A stretch of DNA of 13,145 bases. Origin: Chloroflexota bacterium (GTDB taxonomy: Bacteria; Chloroflexota; Anaerolineae; Promineifilales; Promineifilaceae). Positions 1 through 7,225 of this stretch are shown here, piece after piece. The notes under the pieces were generated by a model. That model did not search any database, had not been told where the DNA came from, and worked only from the letters and a program-made list of their open reading frames with translations. Location: positions 1 through 13,145 of the forward strand of contig JAAEOP010001097.1 of assembly GCA_024223125.1 (NCBI GenBank), in the 5' to 3' direction. The position numbers were made by a program, and so were the translations under genes. Positions within the stretch are counted from its first letter, which is position 1. Each line of letters begins with the position of its first letter.

Positions 1-299
1 CAATTTCCAAAGTGGGGGTCAATAAGTACCGGATGGAGGAAGAAAAGCGGGAAGTGGCCTTGCATAATTACAAACCAGAACAAGCGACTGAATCTATCCG
101 CCGCACGGCCGAACTGGTTGCTAATCGGGATACGGCCGCAGTCACTCAGGCGTTGGAAACAGTGCGCCAGGCGGCCGCTGAAGGGCAAAACGTAATGCCG
201 GCAATGATGACGGCCGTGCGCGCCTACACCACCCTCGGCGAAATCACCCAAACGCTCAAAGATATCTTTGGCGAATTCCAAGAACCCGTCAAATTATGA
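1..299 (+). CDS. methylmalonyl-CoA mutase large subunit, C-terminal end (5' truncated by window)
   Basis: Only the last ~99 codons are present; the frame is open to the window edge (reading from base 3), so the start lies upstream. The tail holds NKYR near its beginning, an EEEKREVALHNYKPEQ segment, a charged helix with ANRDTAAVTQALETVRQAA, then EGQNVMPAMMTAVRAYTTLGEI and a final KDIFGEF. This is the usual end of the substrate-binding TIM-barrel domain of the methylmalonyl-CoA mutase family, which isomerises (R)-methylmalonyl-CoA to succinyl-CoA using adenosylcobalamin. The protein stops at TGA 297-299 directly after this domain, so the B12-binding domain must be a separate subunit, as in two-subunit mutases. 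Related acyl-CoA mutases (isobutyryl- or ethylmalonyl-CoA) cannot be excluded because the substrate-determining part is missing. The hyuA-like gene starts 127 nt downstream on the same strand. Confidence 0.85.
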   Translation, partial: ISKVGVNKYRMEEEKREVALHNYKPEQATESIRRTAELVANRDTAAVTQALETVRQAAAEGQNVMPAMMTAVRAYTTLGEITQTLKDIFGEFQEPVKL

Positions 300-310
300 T
301 GAAGATTTAT

Positions 311-416
311 TGGCAGATAAATCTGCCACTACACCTGCAAAGTCGGCCTTCGCCGACTGGGTCCTAGTCCACGATGGTGGACTTCGTAAATGTTGCTGCG
401 AATTTATTCGCCAGCA
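311..416 (+). repeat. array of four consecutive hairpins in the mutase-hyuA spacer
   Basis: Four perfect or near-perfect inverted repeats follow each other. First, tggcagat/atctgcca, 311-328, 2-nt loop. Second, agtcggc/gccgact, 341-358, loop cttc. Third, agtccac/gtggact, 366-383, loop gatg. Fourth, tgctgcgaat/attcg-c-cagca, 394-416, loop tt with one bulged C. The last arm ends at the ribosome binding site of the hyuA-like gene. The array could be a regulatory leader RNA, or a dispersed palindromic repeat (REP/MITE type) inserted in the spacer. The even spacing and differing stems look more like a composite repeat element, but this window holds only one copy. Confidence 0.7.
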
Positions 417-420
417 GGAG
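416..420 (+). promoter_or_regulatory. ribosome binding site deciding the hyuA start
   Basis: AGGAG lies 6 nt before ATG 427. The frame is open further upstream, to an ATG at 268 inside the mutase gene. Translation from there would run through the hairpin array and add residues foreign to the family, so 427 is the start. Confidence 0.8.
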
Positions 421-426
421 AACTCT

Positions 427-2511
427 ATGCGACTCGGTTGTGACATTGGTGGCACTTTCACTGACTTTGTATTACTAGATGATGAAAGTGGACGAATCAC
501 CGTCCATAAATGTTTAACCTCACCCGGCGATCCCTCAGATGCAGTGGAAGCGGGTATGTTGACGCTGGCTGAACGAATCCCTAACCTGGTTGACGATTTG
601 GGCGAGGTCATTCACGGAACGACGCTGGTCATCAACGCCATCATCGAACGCAAAGGGGCGCGCACCGGCTTGATTACGACAGAGGGATTTCGGGATGTGC
701 TGGAATTAGGGCGGGAAATTCGGTATGCGCCTTATGATATTTTTGCCCAATTCCCAGAACCTTTGGTTCCGCGACGAAGGCGGTTGGAAGTGGATGAACG
801 TATCCGCGCCGACGGCCGTATCCTCAAACCCCTAAATCGCCAACAAGCCCAACAAACGATCCGGTCGCTGCTAGACAATAATGTTGAATCCATCGCCGTC
901 TGCCTGCTTAACTCCTTTGAAAATCCCGACCATGAACAGGTCATCAAGGAAATCATCGCTCAAGAAGCGCCGCAGCTTTCCGTTTCCATCTCCTACGAGG
1001 TGCTGCCCCAAATTCGGGAATATGAGCGTACCAGCACCACAGTCGCCAATGCGTATGTCAAACCGCTCACCGAATCCTATTTGCGACGGCTTTCTGACCG
1101 GCTGACTTCGTTGGGGTTTAACGGCCGATTATTCATCATGCTCTCCAGCGGCGGCATTACGTCTGTGGAAACGGCCGCAGCCTTTCCCGTGCGTATTATT
1201 GAATCTGGGCCGACGGCGGCCGTCATTGCCGGACAATATTTCAGCCAACTATTTGAAATCCCCAACATATTTTGCTTCGATATGGGTGGCACCACAGCCA
1301 AATCTTGCCTCATTCAAGATGGCGTCGCCGGCGTCGTACCCACTTTTGAAGTAGGGCGGGTGCAGCGTTTTATGAAGGGCAGCGGGCTAACCATCCAGGT
1401 GCCAGTGGTAGATTTGATGGAGATTGGCGCCGGTGGCGGCAGCATCGCCCGCATGAGCCGCCTGGGAACGTTACAAGTCGGCCCCCAAAGCGCCGGCGCA
1501 GACCCCGGCCCCATTTGCTACGGTCAGGGAGGCACAGAACCAACTGTCACCGACGCCGATTTATTGCTGGGCTATCTGAACGCAGATTACTTCCTGGGCG
1601 GCGAAATGAGGTTAGCTGACGACGATGCCCGCCGGGGGATTGAAGAACGTATCGCCAAACCATTGGGTGTTTCCACCATTCAGGCCATTTGGGGCATTCA
1701 TGATTTGGTTAACGAGATGATGGCGGCCGCTGCCAAAACCCACATTGCTGAACGAGGCGGCAATCCCAAACTGGTCACAATCACCGCTTTTGGCGGGGCT
1801 GGCCCAGTACATGCTTATGGGCTGGCGCGCAAGTTGGGCGCGCCGCGTATCATCGTGCCGCCCAATGCCGGGGTGGGATCGGCGTTGGGATTTTTCACCG
1901 CTCCCCGCGCTTTTGATCTCGTTCGCAGCCATAAAGCGGCCGTGCTGGATGCAGATTTTGCCGAGATCGAAGCCCTGTTTTGTGAGATGGAAACGGAGGG
2001 AGAACGCACCTTACGCACGGCCGGAGCCACTGACCACATCGCCTTTACTCGTTCGGTGGATGCCCGCTTTGTGGGGCAAGGGTCAGAAACCAGTCTGACG
2101 CTGCCGGATATGCCATTCATCTCATTAGACGCGGCCGATTTGCGCCGCCAATTTGACGAGACGTATGAGATGTTATACGGCCGTACCTATCCCGAAATCC
2201 CCATCGAGTTTGTCAACTTTCATCTGCGGGCCAGTTTGCCGATACGGCCGCTGAACCTGCCCCGGCTGGCAGAAACCCATTCAATAGTGGAAGACGCTTA
2301 TAAAGGGGTACGGCTGGCCTACTCCAACATCGCCCGCGACTTTATCCCCTTCACCGTTTATGACCGTTACAAATTGTTCCCTGGCGCAGAATTCCCCGGC
2401 CCGGCAATCATTGAGGAACGGGAATCTACGGTGATTGTGGGAGAGGATGCGGCCGTTCATGTGGACGAGTATGGTTTCCTTTGGATTCAGATATTGGCAG
2501 ATTTGTCATGA
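427..2511 (+). CDS. hyuA: hydantoinase/oxoprolinase family protein, HyuA-type (N-methylhydantoinase A / acetone carboxylase beta-like)
   Basis: The 694-residue protein has the usual HyuA length. It carries an actin-like ATPase fold. The N-terminal phosphate loop is DIGGTFTDFVLLD with GGTFTD at residues 8-13. HGTTLVINAIIERKGARTG follows, typical of the Hydant_A_N domain. The second ATP-binding loop is DMGGTTAK at 285-292, and FGGAGPVHAYGLARKLGAP around 455-472 is typical of the hydantoinase A core. Known members use ATP to open cyclic amides (5-oxoproline, N-methylhydantoin) or to activate carbonyl substrates for carboxylation (acetone or acetophenone carboxylase), always with a HyuB-type partner. 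That partner is at 2826, separated only by a decayed fragment. The substrate cannot be read from sequence. A cytoplasmic location is expected because there is no signal peptide or membrane segment. The start at 427 rests on family length, GGTFTD position and AGGAG spacing. Confidence 0.9.
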   Translation: MRLGCDIGGTFTDFVLLDDESGRITVHKCLTSPGDPSDAVEAGMLTLAERIPNLVDDLGEVIHGTTLVINAIIERKGARTGLITTEGFRDVLELGREIRYAPYDIFAQFPEPLVPRRRRLEVDERIRADGRILKPLNRQQAQQTIRSLLDNNVESIAVCLLNSFENPDHEQVIKEIIAQEAPQLSVSISYEVLPQIREYERTSTTVANAYVKPLTESYLRRLSDRLTSLGFNGRLFIMLSSGGITSVETAAAFPVRIIESGPTAAVIAGQYFSQLFEIPNIFCFDMGGTTAKSCLIQDGVAGVVPTFEVGRVQRFMKGSGLTIQVPVVDLMEIGAGGGSIARMSRLGTLQVGPQSAGADPGPICYGQGGTEPTVTDADLLLGYLNADYFLGGEMRLADDDARRGIEERIAKPLGVSTIQAIWGIHDLVNEMMAAAAKTHIAERGGNPKLVTITAFGGAGPVHAYGLARKLGAPRIIVPPNAGVGSALGFFTAPRAFDLVRSHKAAVLDADFAEIEALFCEMETEGERTLRTAGATDHIAFTRSVDARFVGQGSETSLTLPDMPFISLDAADLRRQFDETYEMLYGRTYPEIPIEFVNFHLRASLPIRPLNLPRLAETHSIVEDAYKGVRLAYSNIARDFIPFTVYDRYKLFPGAEFPGPAIIEERESTVIVGEDAAVHVDEYGFLWIQILADLS

Positions 2512-2534
2512 TAATACCGATTTAGAGAAAGCTC

Positions 2535-2825
2535 ATGAATATGGAAAAAGATCTACAACCAGATCTCAGACAAAAAGCCAACGATTTCTTAAGCCGTTTC
2601 TCACCGTCTGAACGCGAATCATTGCTGATCAAATGCTGGATGTCGCATGATGCTTGTTGGTTCACGGCCGTTGCCGCCGAATATGGCGTCCCGGCAGCGA
2701 GTCGGTTGAATCAAATTGCCACCAGAGAGATCGGCAAAGTGGAAGCGCCTCCAGGCTCAGGGGGCAGAATGTATGTACGAAATCACCGTCGAGAAACTAG
2801 ACTAACGATCTGTTGGAGAAGCTAA
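2535..2825 (+). pseudogene. decayed DUF6125-like protein (N-terminal part, internal deletion suspected)
   Basis: The open frame gives 96 residues. Residues ~18-71 (FSPSERESLLIKCWMSHD, then ACWFTAVAAEYG..AASRLNQIA..EIGKVEA) resemble the N-terminus of DUF6125 / aminothiazoline-carboxylate-hydrolase-like proteins, where a W-x-(S/A)HD-x-x-WF motif precedes YG. Family members are normally around 200 residues. After VEA (codon 71) the frame changes to PPGSGGRM and an arginine-rich tail with no family character. In the +1 frame from 2773 a short MYEITVEKLD tail ends at TAA 2803-2805. This could be the original C-terminus, which would mean an internal deletion with loss of frame. The stop TAA 2823-2825 abuts the hyuB ATG. 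The ribosome binding site is weak. An intact small gene is possible but less likely. The family call rests on memory of the motif. Confidence 0.5.
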
Positions 2826-4496
2826 ATGACCCAAACATTCGACCCTATAACGCTGGAAATTCTTTGGCGGCGCTTGATTTCTATTGTGGATGAGGCGGAC
2901 GCGGCCGTATCCCGTACCGCATTTTCCAGCCTGCTGCGCGACGCCCATGATTACACCTGTATGTTCACCGACCGGCAGGGGCGAGAATTGGCTCAGGGTA
3001 CATTAGCCACGCCGGGACAATCGGGGGCGATGGCGTTGGGCGTCAAACGATTGGTACAAAAATTGCCAGCCGAAAGTTTCCAGCCGGACGATGTGTTCAT
3101 CACCAACGATCCCTGGGCGCTAGCCGGACATTTGAACGATATTTGTGTCTTTAGCCCCATCTTTCACCAGGACAAATTGGCCGCCTTCACCGCCAGCGTC
3201 TTACATCATTCTGATATTGGCGGTCGCGTAGCCTCAGATAATCATGATGTGTTCGAGGAAGGGTTGTTTATCCCCCTGATCAAGTTGTATGACGGCGGCA
3301 TTCTGAATCCGGCCGTCATCGAAATGATTCGCTGGAATGTACGCACGCCGGATAATGTTATTGGGGATATCCGTTCCCAAATTGCCGCCAATCATGTTTG
3401 CGCCGCCCAGGTTAGTCAGATGATGACCGAAGAGAATCTGGACAGTCTGGATGATTTGGCCGAGGCGATCATCTCCCGCAGTGAACAAAGCATCCGTCAG
3501 ACCATCGCCAAAGTTCCCGATGGGGTTTACCGGGCAACGGGGGTGATTGAGCAGATGGCGGGGCGGGAGGATGTAATTATTGAAACGGCCGTCGAAATTT
3601 CCGACAGCGACATCACTGTAGATTTAACTGGCTCGTCCTCTCAGGTGGAATGGGGAGGTAACGTCGTTTACAACTTTACCTTTGCCTATGTTCATATGGC
3701 TATAAAGAGCATTTTCGATCCTGATTTACCCAACAATGACGGCAGCGTGGCTCCCATTCAACTGCTCGCCCCGGAAGGCAGCGTGGTCAATTGTCGTTTT
3801 CCGGCCGCAGTGGCCGCGCGGATGCAAATTGGGCATTTCATGACCGAAATCATTTATCGCGCCCTGGCTCAAGCGCTGCCGGATCGGGTGATTGCCGGCA
3901 GCGGCGGTACGCCAGCCACAATGAATGTGTTTTATGGGCAGCGCCGGAACAAACAGCCCTGGCATTCTGTTCTCATTCGGGGCGGCGGATTGGGCGCCGG
4001 CCGCCAACAAGACGGCGAGCAATGTTACATTTTCCCGGCCAACGGGGCCAACACCCCGGTAGAAATCTTGGAAAGCGATACCCCTTTGCTGGTGGAGCGA
4101 CGCGAACTGCTGCCAGATTCAGGCGGCGCCGGAGAACAGCGGGGTGGCCTCGGTCGTCGGGTGGTTATACGTGTGCCGGATGGGGATGACGCGCCCCAAT
4201 CGCCGGTTAAATTGGGTATTCAGTCGGGGCGGTTTCAACGGCCGCCGCAAGGTTTATTTGGCGGTCAGTCGGGCGCCCCGGCGAAGTTCTTGGTCAATGG
4301 CAAACCGGGGAATCCGTATGGATTAACACAGCTGGAACCGGGCGATATGGTGACGATGGATGCGGCCGGCGGCGGCGGTTACGGCGATCCCCAGAAGCGT
4401 GATTTGCAAGCCCTGATGCGTGACGTAGCTGACGGCAAGGTGTCGCCCAAAGGCGCAAAAGAGCAGTATGGTGTGGAGGTTCTTGTCAATGAATGA
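2826..4496 (+). CDS. hyuB: hydantoinase B/oxoprolinase family protein, HyuB-type
   Basis: This 556-residue protein has family-typical length and opens with DPITLEILWRRLISIVDEADAAV, a standard HyuB beginning. Conserved sites are NDP-W-x3-GHLND (N94, D95, H102, D105), the HHSDIGG motif at 127-133, a central N-G-S-x-APIQL region, GTPATMNVFYG, and the glycine-rich end AAGGGGYGDP. These His/Asp motifs probably bind the metal or substrate. HyuB is the catalytic partner of ATP-dependent HyuA in 5-oxoprolinase, N-methylhydantoinase and acetone/acetophenone carboxylase systems. GGAG at 2815-2818 lies 7 nt before ATG 2826. The last 8 nt overlap iorA, so the two are co-transcribed and translationally coupled. 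Substrate is not determinable. No signal peptide or membrane segment was seen. Confidence 0.9.
   Translation: MTQTFDPITLEILWRRLISIVDEADAAVSRTAFSSLLRDAHDYTCMFTDRQGRELAQGTLATPGQSGAMALGVKRLVQKLPAESFQPDDVFITNDPWALAGHLNDICVFSPIFHQDKLAAFTASVLHHSDIGGRVASDNHDVFEEGLFIPLIKLYDGGILNPAVIEMIRWNVRTPDNVIGDIRSQIAANHVCAAQVSQMMTEENLDSLDDLAEAIISRSEQSIRQTIAKVPDGVYRATGVIEQMAGREDVIIETAVEISDSDITVDLTGSSSQVEWGGNVVYNFTFAYVHMAIKSIFDPDLPNNDGSVAPIQLLAPEGSVVNCRFPAAVAARMQIGHFMTEIIYRALAQALPDRVIAGSGGTPATMNVFYGQRRNKQPWHSVLIRGGGLGAGRQQDGEQCYIFPANGANTPVEILESDTPLLVERRELLPDSGGAGEQRGGLGRRVVIRVPDGDDAPQSPVKLGIQSGRFQRPPQGLFGGQSGAPAKFLVNGKPGNPYGLTQLEPGDMVTMDAAGGGGYGDPQKRDLQALMRDVADGKVSPKGAKEQYGVEVLVNE
4475..4479 (+). promoter_or_regulatory. 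ribosome binding site deciding the iorA start (inside hyuB)
   Basis: GGAGG lies 9 nt before ATG 4489 and is embedded in the hyuB 3' end. An in-frame GTG/ATG further upstream (4468) would sit in front of this site and add MVWRFLS, so it is rejected. Confidence 0.7.
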
Positions 4497-6402
4497 AAGA
4501 TTGATAACGGGAAAAGCAGGCGAACGGTTGTTGGCGCTGGGTAACGAGGCGTTTGCCCGCGGCGCGATTGAAGCAGGCGTACGCTTGGCGACCGGCTACC
4601 CTGGTACGCCCTCAACTGAGATCATGGAGACGCTGATTGCGGCCGCGCCGACGTTGGGAATGAGCGCTTTCTGGTCGGTAAACGAAAAAGTAGCTCTGGA
4701 TGTGGGAACGGGGGCTGCTTTTTCGGGGGCGCGGACGTTGGTGGTGGTTAAGCATGTGGGTCTGAATGTCGCGGCCGATTCCCTGTTGCAGCTGAATTTG
4801 GTGGATGTGGCCGGGGGATTGGTCATCATTACGGTGGATGATCCCGGCGGCATTAGCTCTAATAATGAACAGGATAATCGCTGGTATGGCAAAATGGCCG
4901 AGATTCCTACCTTTGAACCGGCCAATCTAAATGAAGCCCGCGAAATGACGCGCCAGGCATTTGATCTTTCCGAACAGTTAAAAGTACCAGTTCTCATCCG
5001 CTCTGTCACTCGGCTGGCCCATATGACTGGCGAACTCCAATTGGGGCCTGTGTCCACCCCGGCCACCCAACCTTATTTTGATTCCACGAAACAGTGGACG
5101 CCTTTTCCACCGTTAAAGCCACACGGCCGTTTACAAGACAAACTTTCCCGCGCCCAACCCCTCATGGAAGCGTCCCGGTTTGATTGGATTGAAGGCTCAG
5201 AGCAAGGTCGGTTCGGGGTGGCGGCGGCTGGCTTTGCCTACAATTATGCCCGTGAAGTTGTAGAGATGTTAGGGTTGGGCGACAAGGTGGTGTTGCTGAA
5301 AACTGGCAGCGTCAATCCATTGCCCAAAACAGTCATCCACCGTTTTTTGAACCAGGTTGATGAACTATTGGTCGTCGAGGATGTAGCTCCGTTTTTGGAA
5401 GAGAGTTTGTTGGCGGAAACGGCCGTCATGCAGAAAACGGTAAAAATACACGGTCGTCGCTCCGGCAACCTCCCCGGCATTGGCGAAACGATCCCGGATG
5501 TAGTGGCTCAGGCATTGGGTAAGCTGCTGGGTGTGGCCTCGCCATCCGTTCCCCAAACGCCGTTGAATGGAGATGTGCCCCTACGCGAGGATTTAATTCA
5601 GGAAATACGGCCGTTGATCCCCAACCGTCAAATCTCGTTTTGCTCCGGCTGCTCCCATCGCAGTACCTATTTTGCGTTAATCGAAGCCCTAAATAACCTG
5701 GGGATGGACGACGCCATTGTGGTGGGGGACATCGGCTGTTACACGTTGGGTTTCTTCCCGCCATTTAACATTTTGCAGACGATGACATCTATGGGGGCCA
5801 GCATGGGTACGGCCGCAGCTATGGCCCAACTCAACCCAACACGCAAAGTGATCGCCGTCATCGGCGATTCTACAATGTACCATGGCGGTATGTCCGGCTT
5901 GCTGCAAATTGCGCATCAAGGCTTGCCGGTGTTGGTCTTGGTGATGGATAACTCTGTAACCGGCTCAACCGGCCAACAGCCCCATCCCGGTTCATGGCAA
6001 TACAAAGACGAACGAAAAATCATCCCCATTGAAGAGATCGGAGAGACCTTTGGCTTTAAGTATGTGAAGGCGGTGGGCGCGTTCCAGTTGAAACGATTGA
6101 CCCCTACTTTAGAAGAAGCGTTGACTCTGGATGGCCCGGCTATGATTGTATCTCGTGAGGCTTGCGCTTTGCATCCGGCCGAAATTGGGCGGCGTGTGAT
6201 TCGGGCTGTCATTGACCCAGCATTGTGTGACGCCTGTCTGATTTGTGTGGATGGCTTTGGTTGCCCGGCGTTTGTTCCGGCCGCTAATGGTTCGGGCAAA
6301 ATCGAGGTGTTGACGAGGGAATGTACAGGCTGTGCCGCCTGCACCTTTGTCTGTCCGCAGCGAGCTATCTCTTTTGTGCGCCAGGAGGTGTTGGCAACAT
6401 GA
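4489..6402 (+). CDS. iorA: indolepyruvate:ferredoxin oxidoreductase alpha subunit
   Basis: The 637-residue protein matches the family's ~600-650. An N-terminal pyrimidine-binding domain contains EAGVRLATGYPGTPSTEI and SVNEKVALDVGTGAAFSGAR. A C-terminal TPP domain starts near FCSGCSHR (C385, C388) and has the cofactor motif GDSTMYHGG at 459-467 closed by MDNSVTG (D487, N488). The tail holds two [4Fe-4S] motifs, C580-x2-C583-x2-C586-x5-C592-P and C612-x2-C615-x2-C618-x3-C622-P. Known members oxidatively decarboxylate indolepyruvate, phenylpyruvate or hydroxyphenylpyruvate to arylacetyl-CoA and reduce ferredoxin; the reaction is strictly CoA- and TPP-dependent and the enzyme cytoplasmic. All cofactor residues are present, so it should be active. 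The start overlaps hyuB by 8 nt and the stop overlaps iorB as ATGA. Branched-chain keto-acid specificity is an alternative. Confidence 0.93.
   Translation: MNERLITGKAGERLLALGNEAFARGAIEAGVRLATGYPGTPSTEIMETLIAAAPTLGMSAFWSVNEKVALDVGTGAAFSGARTLVVVKHVGLNVAADSLLQLNLVDVAGGLVIITVDDPGGISSNNEQDNRWYGKMAEIPTFEPANLNEAREMTRQAFDLSEQLKVPVLIRSVTRLAHMTGELQLGPVSTPATQPYFDSTKQWTPFPPLKPHGRLQDKLSRAQPLMEASRFDWIEGSEQGRFGVAAAGFAYNYAREVVEMLGLGDKVVLLKTGSVNPLPKTVIHRFLNQVDELLVVEDVAPFLEESLLAETAVMQKTVKIHGRRSGNLPGIGETIPDVVAQALGKLLGVASPSVPQTPLNGDVPLREDLIQEIRPLIPNRQISFCSGCSHRSTYFALIEALNNLGMDDAIVVGDIGCYTLGFFPPFNILQTMTSMGASMGTAAAMAQLNPTRKVIAVIGDSTMYHGGMSGLLQIAHQGLPVLVLVMDNSVTGSTGQQPHPGSWQYKDERKIIPIEEIGETFGFKYVKAVGAFQLKRLTPTLEEALTLDGPAMIVSREACALHPAEIGRRVIRAVIDPALCDACLICVDGFGCPAFVPAANGSGKIEVLTRECTGCAACTFVCPQRAISFVRQEVLAT
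6383..6388 (+). promoter_or_regulatory. ribosome binding site deciding the iorB start (inside iorA)
   Basis: AGGAGG lies 10 nt before ATG 6399, within the last codons of iorA. The open frame extends upstream to ATG 6321, but that extension is the iorA iron-sulfur motif read out of frame. Confidence 0.75.
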
Positions 6403-7025
6403 ATTTACAACTTCCGCTTGACCTGATCATCGCTGGCGTAGGTGGACAGGGCAATCTGTTTGCCTCAAAAGTAATTGCCCAGGCCGCATTTATTCAGGGG
6501 GTTTCTGTGCAGGTTGCGGAAACGTATGGCGTCGCCATGCGCGGCGGTTCTGTTTACAGCCAGGTTCGGCTAGGGTACGAGGTATGCGGCCCGATGATTC
6601 TGAAAGGACACTGCTCTTTGATTTTGGGACTGGAACCGATTGAAACGATGCGCCGCGCGGCCGAATATCTGGCTCCTGGCGGCATCGTGATACTGAATAC
6701 ATGGGTGAATGAACCGTTGGAAACGAAGATGAGCAAACAACCTAAGTTGGAGCTATCTGCCATCCGCCAGCAATTAACCCGACTAGAAGCGGGTTTGGTG
6801 ATGGAGGTGGATGGGCAAGAGTTGGCTACGGCCGCTGGCGGCCCAGCTACTGTGAATGTGATTATGTTAGGAACGCTGTTAAGTCTGGATGGGTTTCCGT
6901 TGACAGTTGACGCTTTTATGGAAGCGCTTGATTCTGTGGGCAAGAAGCAATTTCTGGAACCGAATCTACGCTCCCTGAAAAGTGGCCAGGAATATGGGTT
7001 GGCAACGTTACAAGATAGACCCTAA
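6399..7025 (+). CDS. iorB: indolepyruvate:ferredoxin oxidoreductase beta subunit (2-oxoacid:acceptor oxidoreductase gamma-type domain)
   Basis: The 208-residue protein has the normal IorB length of about 190-210. It starts with LDLIIAGVGGQGNLFASKVIAQAA, where the glycine loop GVGGQG (residues 13-18) is the signature of the pyruvate-ferredoxin-oxidoreductase gamma domain. AETYGVAMRGGSVYSQVR follows, also a family hallmark. The subunit completes the heterodimer with IorA and lies at the CoA-binding/subunit interface in related enzymes. The start codon overlaps the iorA stop in ATGA, a coupling that suits 1:1 subunit synthesis. It is the last gene of the overlapping block and is followed by a 200-nt spacer with a nested inverted repeat. 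Confidence 0.92.
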   Translation: MNLQLPLDLIIAGVGGQGNLFASKVIAQAAFIQGVSVQVAETYGVAMRGGSVYSQVRLGYEVCGPMILKGHCSLILGLEPIETMRRAAEYLAPGGIVILNTWVNEPLETKMSKQPKLELSAIRQQLTRLEAGLVMEVDGQELATAAGGPATVNVIMLGTLLSLDGFPLTVDAFMEALDSVGKKQFLEPNLRSLKSGQEYGLATLQDRP

Positions 7026-7163
7026 GGAATGGGGATTTTATTAAACCCCGAACTTGTCATACCTGCGAAGGCAGGTATCCATCTTTTTAGTCGAGTGGAT
7101 TCCCGCCTTCGCGGGAATGACAAATTAAAGTTCATGGGATTATTTAATCCTCATTCCTAAGGG
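7020..7163. repeat. MITE-like nested inverted repeat between iorB and the aminotransferase gene
   Basis: The whole 144-bp block folds on itself. The outer arms ccctaaggaatggggatt (7020-7037) and its counterpart ending at 7163 match at 16 of 18 positions. The inner arms, 7056-7081 and 7096-7121, match at 22 of 26. Each inner arm is itself a perfect small hairpin: tacctgc-gaag-gcaggta on the left, attcccgc-cttc-gcgggaat on the right. A further piece, cttaggaatgg, recurs at 7211-7221 before the next gene. No transposase gene is present, so it is non-autonomous. GTCATTCCCGCGAAGGCGGGAAT-type palindromes are common dispersed repeats in bacteria. It could also end the ior transcript as a structured terminator, though no T-run follows it. 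Confidence 0.75.
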
Positions 7164-7225
7164 TTTGGGCCTGGGATAATTAGCATGGTTATCAAAAAAA
7201 CCCCTAGGGTCTTAGGAATGGTGAT

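Noticed and set aside
311..416. CRISPR array or riboswitch
   Set aside because: The hairpins differ in sequence and there is no repeat-spacer pattern; no known riboswitch core was recognised.
268..426. N-terminal extension of the hyuA frame to ATG 268
   Set aside because: It overlaps the mutase gene, runs through four hairpins, and adds residues not found in the family; ATG 427 has a good AGGAG.
1612..2120. Long minus-strand open frames opposite hyuA, and similar ones opposite iorA, iorB, thiolase and others
   Set aside because: They are antisense shadows of clearly conserved genes, with no family motifs or ribosome sites.
4468..4488. Upstream start for iorA
   Set aside because: It would place the ribosome site inside the coding sequence; family N-terminus matches ATG 4489.
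7161..7225. Promoter for the aminotransferase gene (GATAAT near 7175)
   Set aside because: No acceptable -35 element at the right distance; too weak to annotate.
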